Source: an uncultured Micrococcaceae bacterium
GTDB taxonomy: Bacteria > Actinomycetota > Actinomycetes > Actinomycetales > Micrococcaceae
Reading direction: 5' to 3'
DNA: 6,165 bases
NCBI GenBank assembly: GCA_937896705.1
Contig: CALBOC010000367.1
Location: forward strand, 1-6,165
Shown: piece by piece, positions 5,529 through 6,165 of the stretch
Numbering within the stretch: position 1 is the stretch's first letter
How the letters are laid out: each line of letters begins with the position of its first letter
Program-made: the position numbers and the translations under genes
The notes under the pieces: generated by a model
Database searches by the model: none
The model's input: the letters and a program-made list of their open reading frames with translations, nothing else
Told to the model about the DNA's origin: nothing

Positions 5529-5561
5529 GCAAACATTCCTTCGGTGGGGCTGTGCGAGGGC

Positions 5562-5996
5562 TCAGCGGGAGTTTTCCGGTGTGGTTTCCAACAGTTCAGT
5601 GACGAGTTGCCGGATCCGAGCTTTGATGTCATCCCGAATGACTCGGACCGCCTCAATGTCTTGTCCGGCGGGATCCTCCAGCTCCCAGTCCTCGTACCGT
5701 TTGCCGGGATAGATCGGGCACGCGTCCCCACAGCCCATCGTGATGACCACATCTGCGGTTTGGACAGCGGTGGTGGTCAGCACCTGCGGGGTGGCAGCGG
5801 TGATATCGATACCTTCTTCAGCCATCGCCTCGATGGCCACCGGGTTGAGCGCCTCGGCGGGCTCCGACCCGGCAGATAGCACGGTAATCCGATCCCCGGC
5901 CAGGTGGCGAAGATATCCGGCGGCCATTTGGGACCGTCCGGCGTTATGGACGCAGACAAATATCACGGTCGGCTGGTGAGTATGAACAGTGGTCAC
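5562..5996 (-). CDS. arsC: Arsenate reductase ArsC, low-molecular-weight phosphatase type
   Basis: This 144-residue enzyme reduces arsenate to arsenite in the cytosol. The P-loop is C15-VHNAG-R21-S (CX5R), the nucleophile being C15. Further cysteines C89 and C93 lie in MGCGDACPIYPGKRYEDW (87-104), followed by DP (108-109), the expected general-acid Asp region. This arrangement matches actinobacterial ArsC; the three cysteines fit a thioredoxin-type relay, though related actinobacterial enzymes use mycothiol, and the sequence alone does not settle which. The start is GTG 5996, overlapping the upstream ACR3 stop as GTGA. AGGAG (complement 6004-6008) is seven bases upstream; it forms the perfect repeat AGGAG-C-CTCCT, whose one-base centre is too tight for a hairpin. 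Length is normal for the family. Confidence 0.96.
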   Translation of the reverse strand: MTTVHTHQPTVIFVCVHNAGRSQMAAGYLRHLAGDRITVLSAGSEPAEALNPVAIEAMAEEGIDITAATPQVLTTTAVQTADVVITMGCGDACPIYPGKRYEDWELEDPAGQDIEAVRVIRDDIKARIRQLVTELLETTPENSR

Positions 5997-6165
5997 GAGG
6001 AGGCTCCTGAGGCAGTACGGCTTGTCTGGTTGGATGCGGCGGAAGCGTGGTGATGGGGGACCGGGACGGTGGGGTCACCGGGGAACCAGCGACGTCCCAA
6101 CCACAGCGCCACATACACCAGGCCGACCAGCACCGGTACTTCGATCAGGGGGCCCACGACACCGG
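5993..6165 (-). CDS. acr3: ACR3 arsenite permease, C-terminal fragment (cut by window edge)
   Basis: The minus strand is open from the right edge to TGA at 5993-5995, giving 56 residues. The first visible block, GVVGPLIEVPVLVGLVYVAL, is the last transmembrane helix region of ACR3 arsenite antiporters and includes the conserved Glu of helix 9 or 10. It is followed by WLGRRWFPGDP and a Pro/His/Ser/Thr-rich cytoplasmic tail ending in SGASS. The stop overlaps the arsC GTG by 4 bp, so the two are co-translated in one operon. The N-terminal nine-tenths, the operon promoter and any arsR lie outside the window. ACR3 exports arsenite from the cytosol using the membrane potential. Confidence 0.9.
   Translation of the reverse strand, partial: GVVGPLIEVPVLVGLVYVALWLGRRWFPGDPTVPVPHHHASAASNQTSRTASGASS

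Noticed and set aside
1..6165. CRISPR arrays, tRNA or rRNA genes, insertion sequences, attachment sites
   Set aside because: No regularly spaced repeats, tRNA-like cloverleaf, transposase or integrase coding sequence or terminal inverted repeats were seen.

Overview
The window looks like a chromosomal or island segment of an actinobacterium. G+C is moderately high (high fifties by eye), GTG starts occur, and the gene families are typical of the group: an actinobacterial-style ArsC, an ArsO-type flavoprotein, DUF2975 with a small XRE regulator, and a CDGSH protein paired with a haem-oxygenase-like protein. A lower-G+C member of the Micrococcales would fit, but no 16S or other marker is present, so this is only a guess.

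Layout, left to right. Positions 1-65 hold the last 20 codons of an unidentified + strand gene. Positions 153-868 (minus) are a two-gene unit: a four-helix DUF2975 membrane protein followed, with overlapping TGATG, by a 68-residue Cro/C1-type regulator. Its promoter (TTGACA, 17 bp, GATACT) places the likely transcript start on the ATG itself, so a leaderless mRNA is predicted. Divergent from it, 945-1175 (+) encodes a 76-residue two-helix membrane protein. Next, 1303-1917 (+) is a class I SAM-dependent methyltransferase with a DPPW motif. Its stop codon overlaps, tail to tail through TTAA, the stop of a minus-strand pair at 1914-3076: a small CDGSH iron-sulfur protein and, overlapping it by 4 bp upstream, a haem-oxygenase-fold metalloenzyme.

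The right half (3215-6165, minus) is an arsenic resistance operon read right to left: the C-terminus of an ACR3 arsenite permease (cut by the window edge), arsC arsenate reductase, an ArsO-like FAD/NAD(P) monooxygenase, and a second, divergent ACR3/SBF-superfamily permease. Gene spacing is tight (4-bp overlap, 33 bp, 25 bp). Presumably ArsC reduces arsenate to arsenite, ACR3 exports it, and the flavoprotein plus second permease handle another arsenic species or a related toxicant. The promoter and any ArsR lie outside the window.

The most interesting element is the 1914-3076 pair. Seven acidic or His residues in the haem-oxygenase-like protein (E140, E166, H176, E232, H262, D266, H269) have the same mutual spacing as the di-iron ligands I recall for SznF, a haem-oxygenase-like di-iron oxidase (HDO). 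Together with the translationally coupled CDGSH [2Fe-2S] protein this suggests an uncharacterised di-iron oxygenase and its dedicated electron-transfer partner, lying directly downstream of the arsenic operon but with its own candidate promoter.
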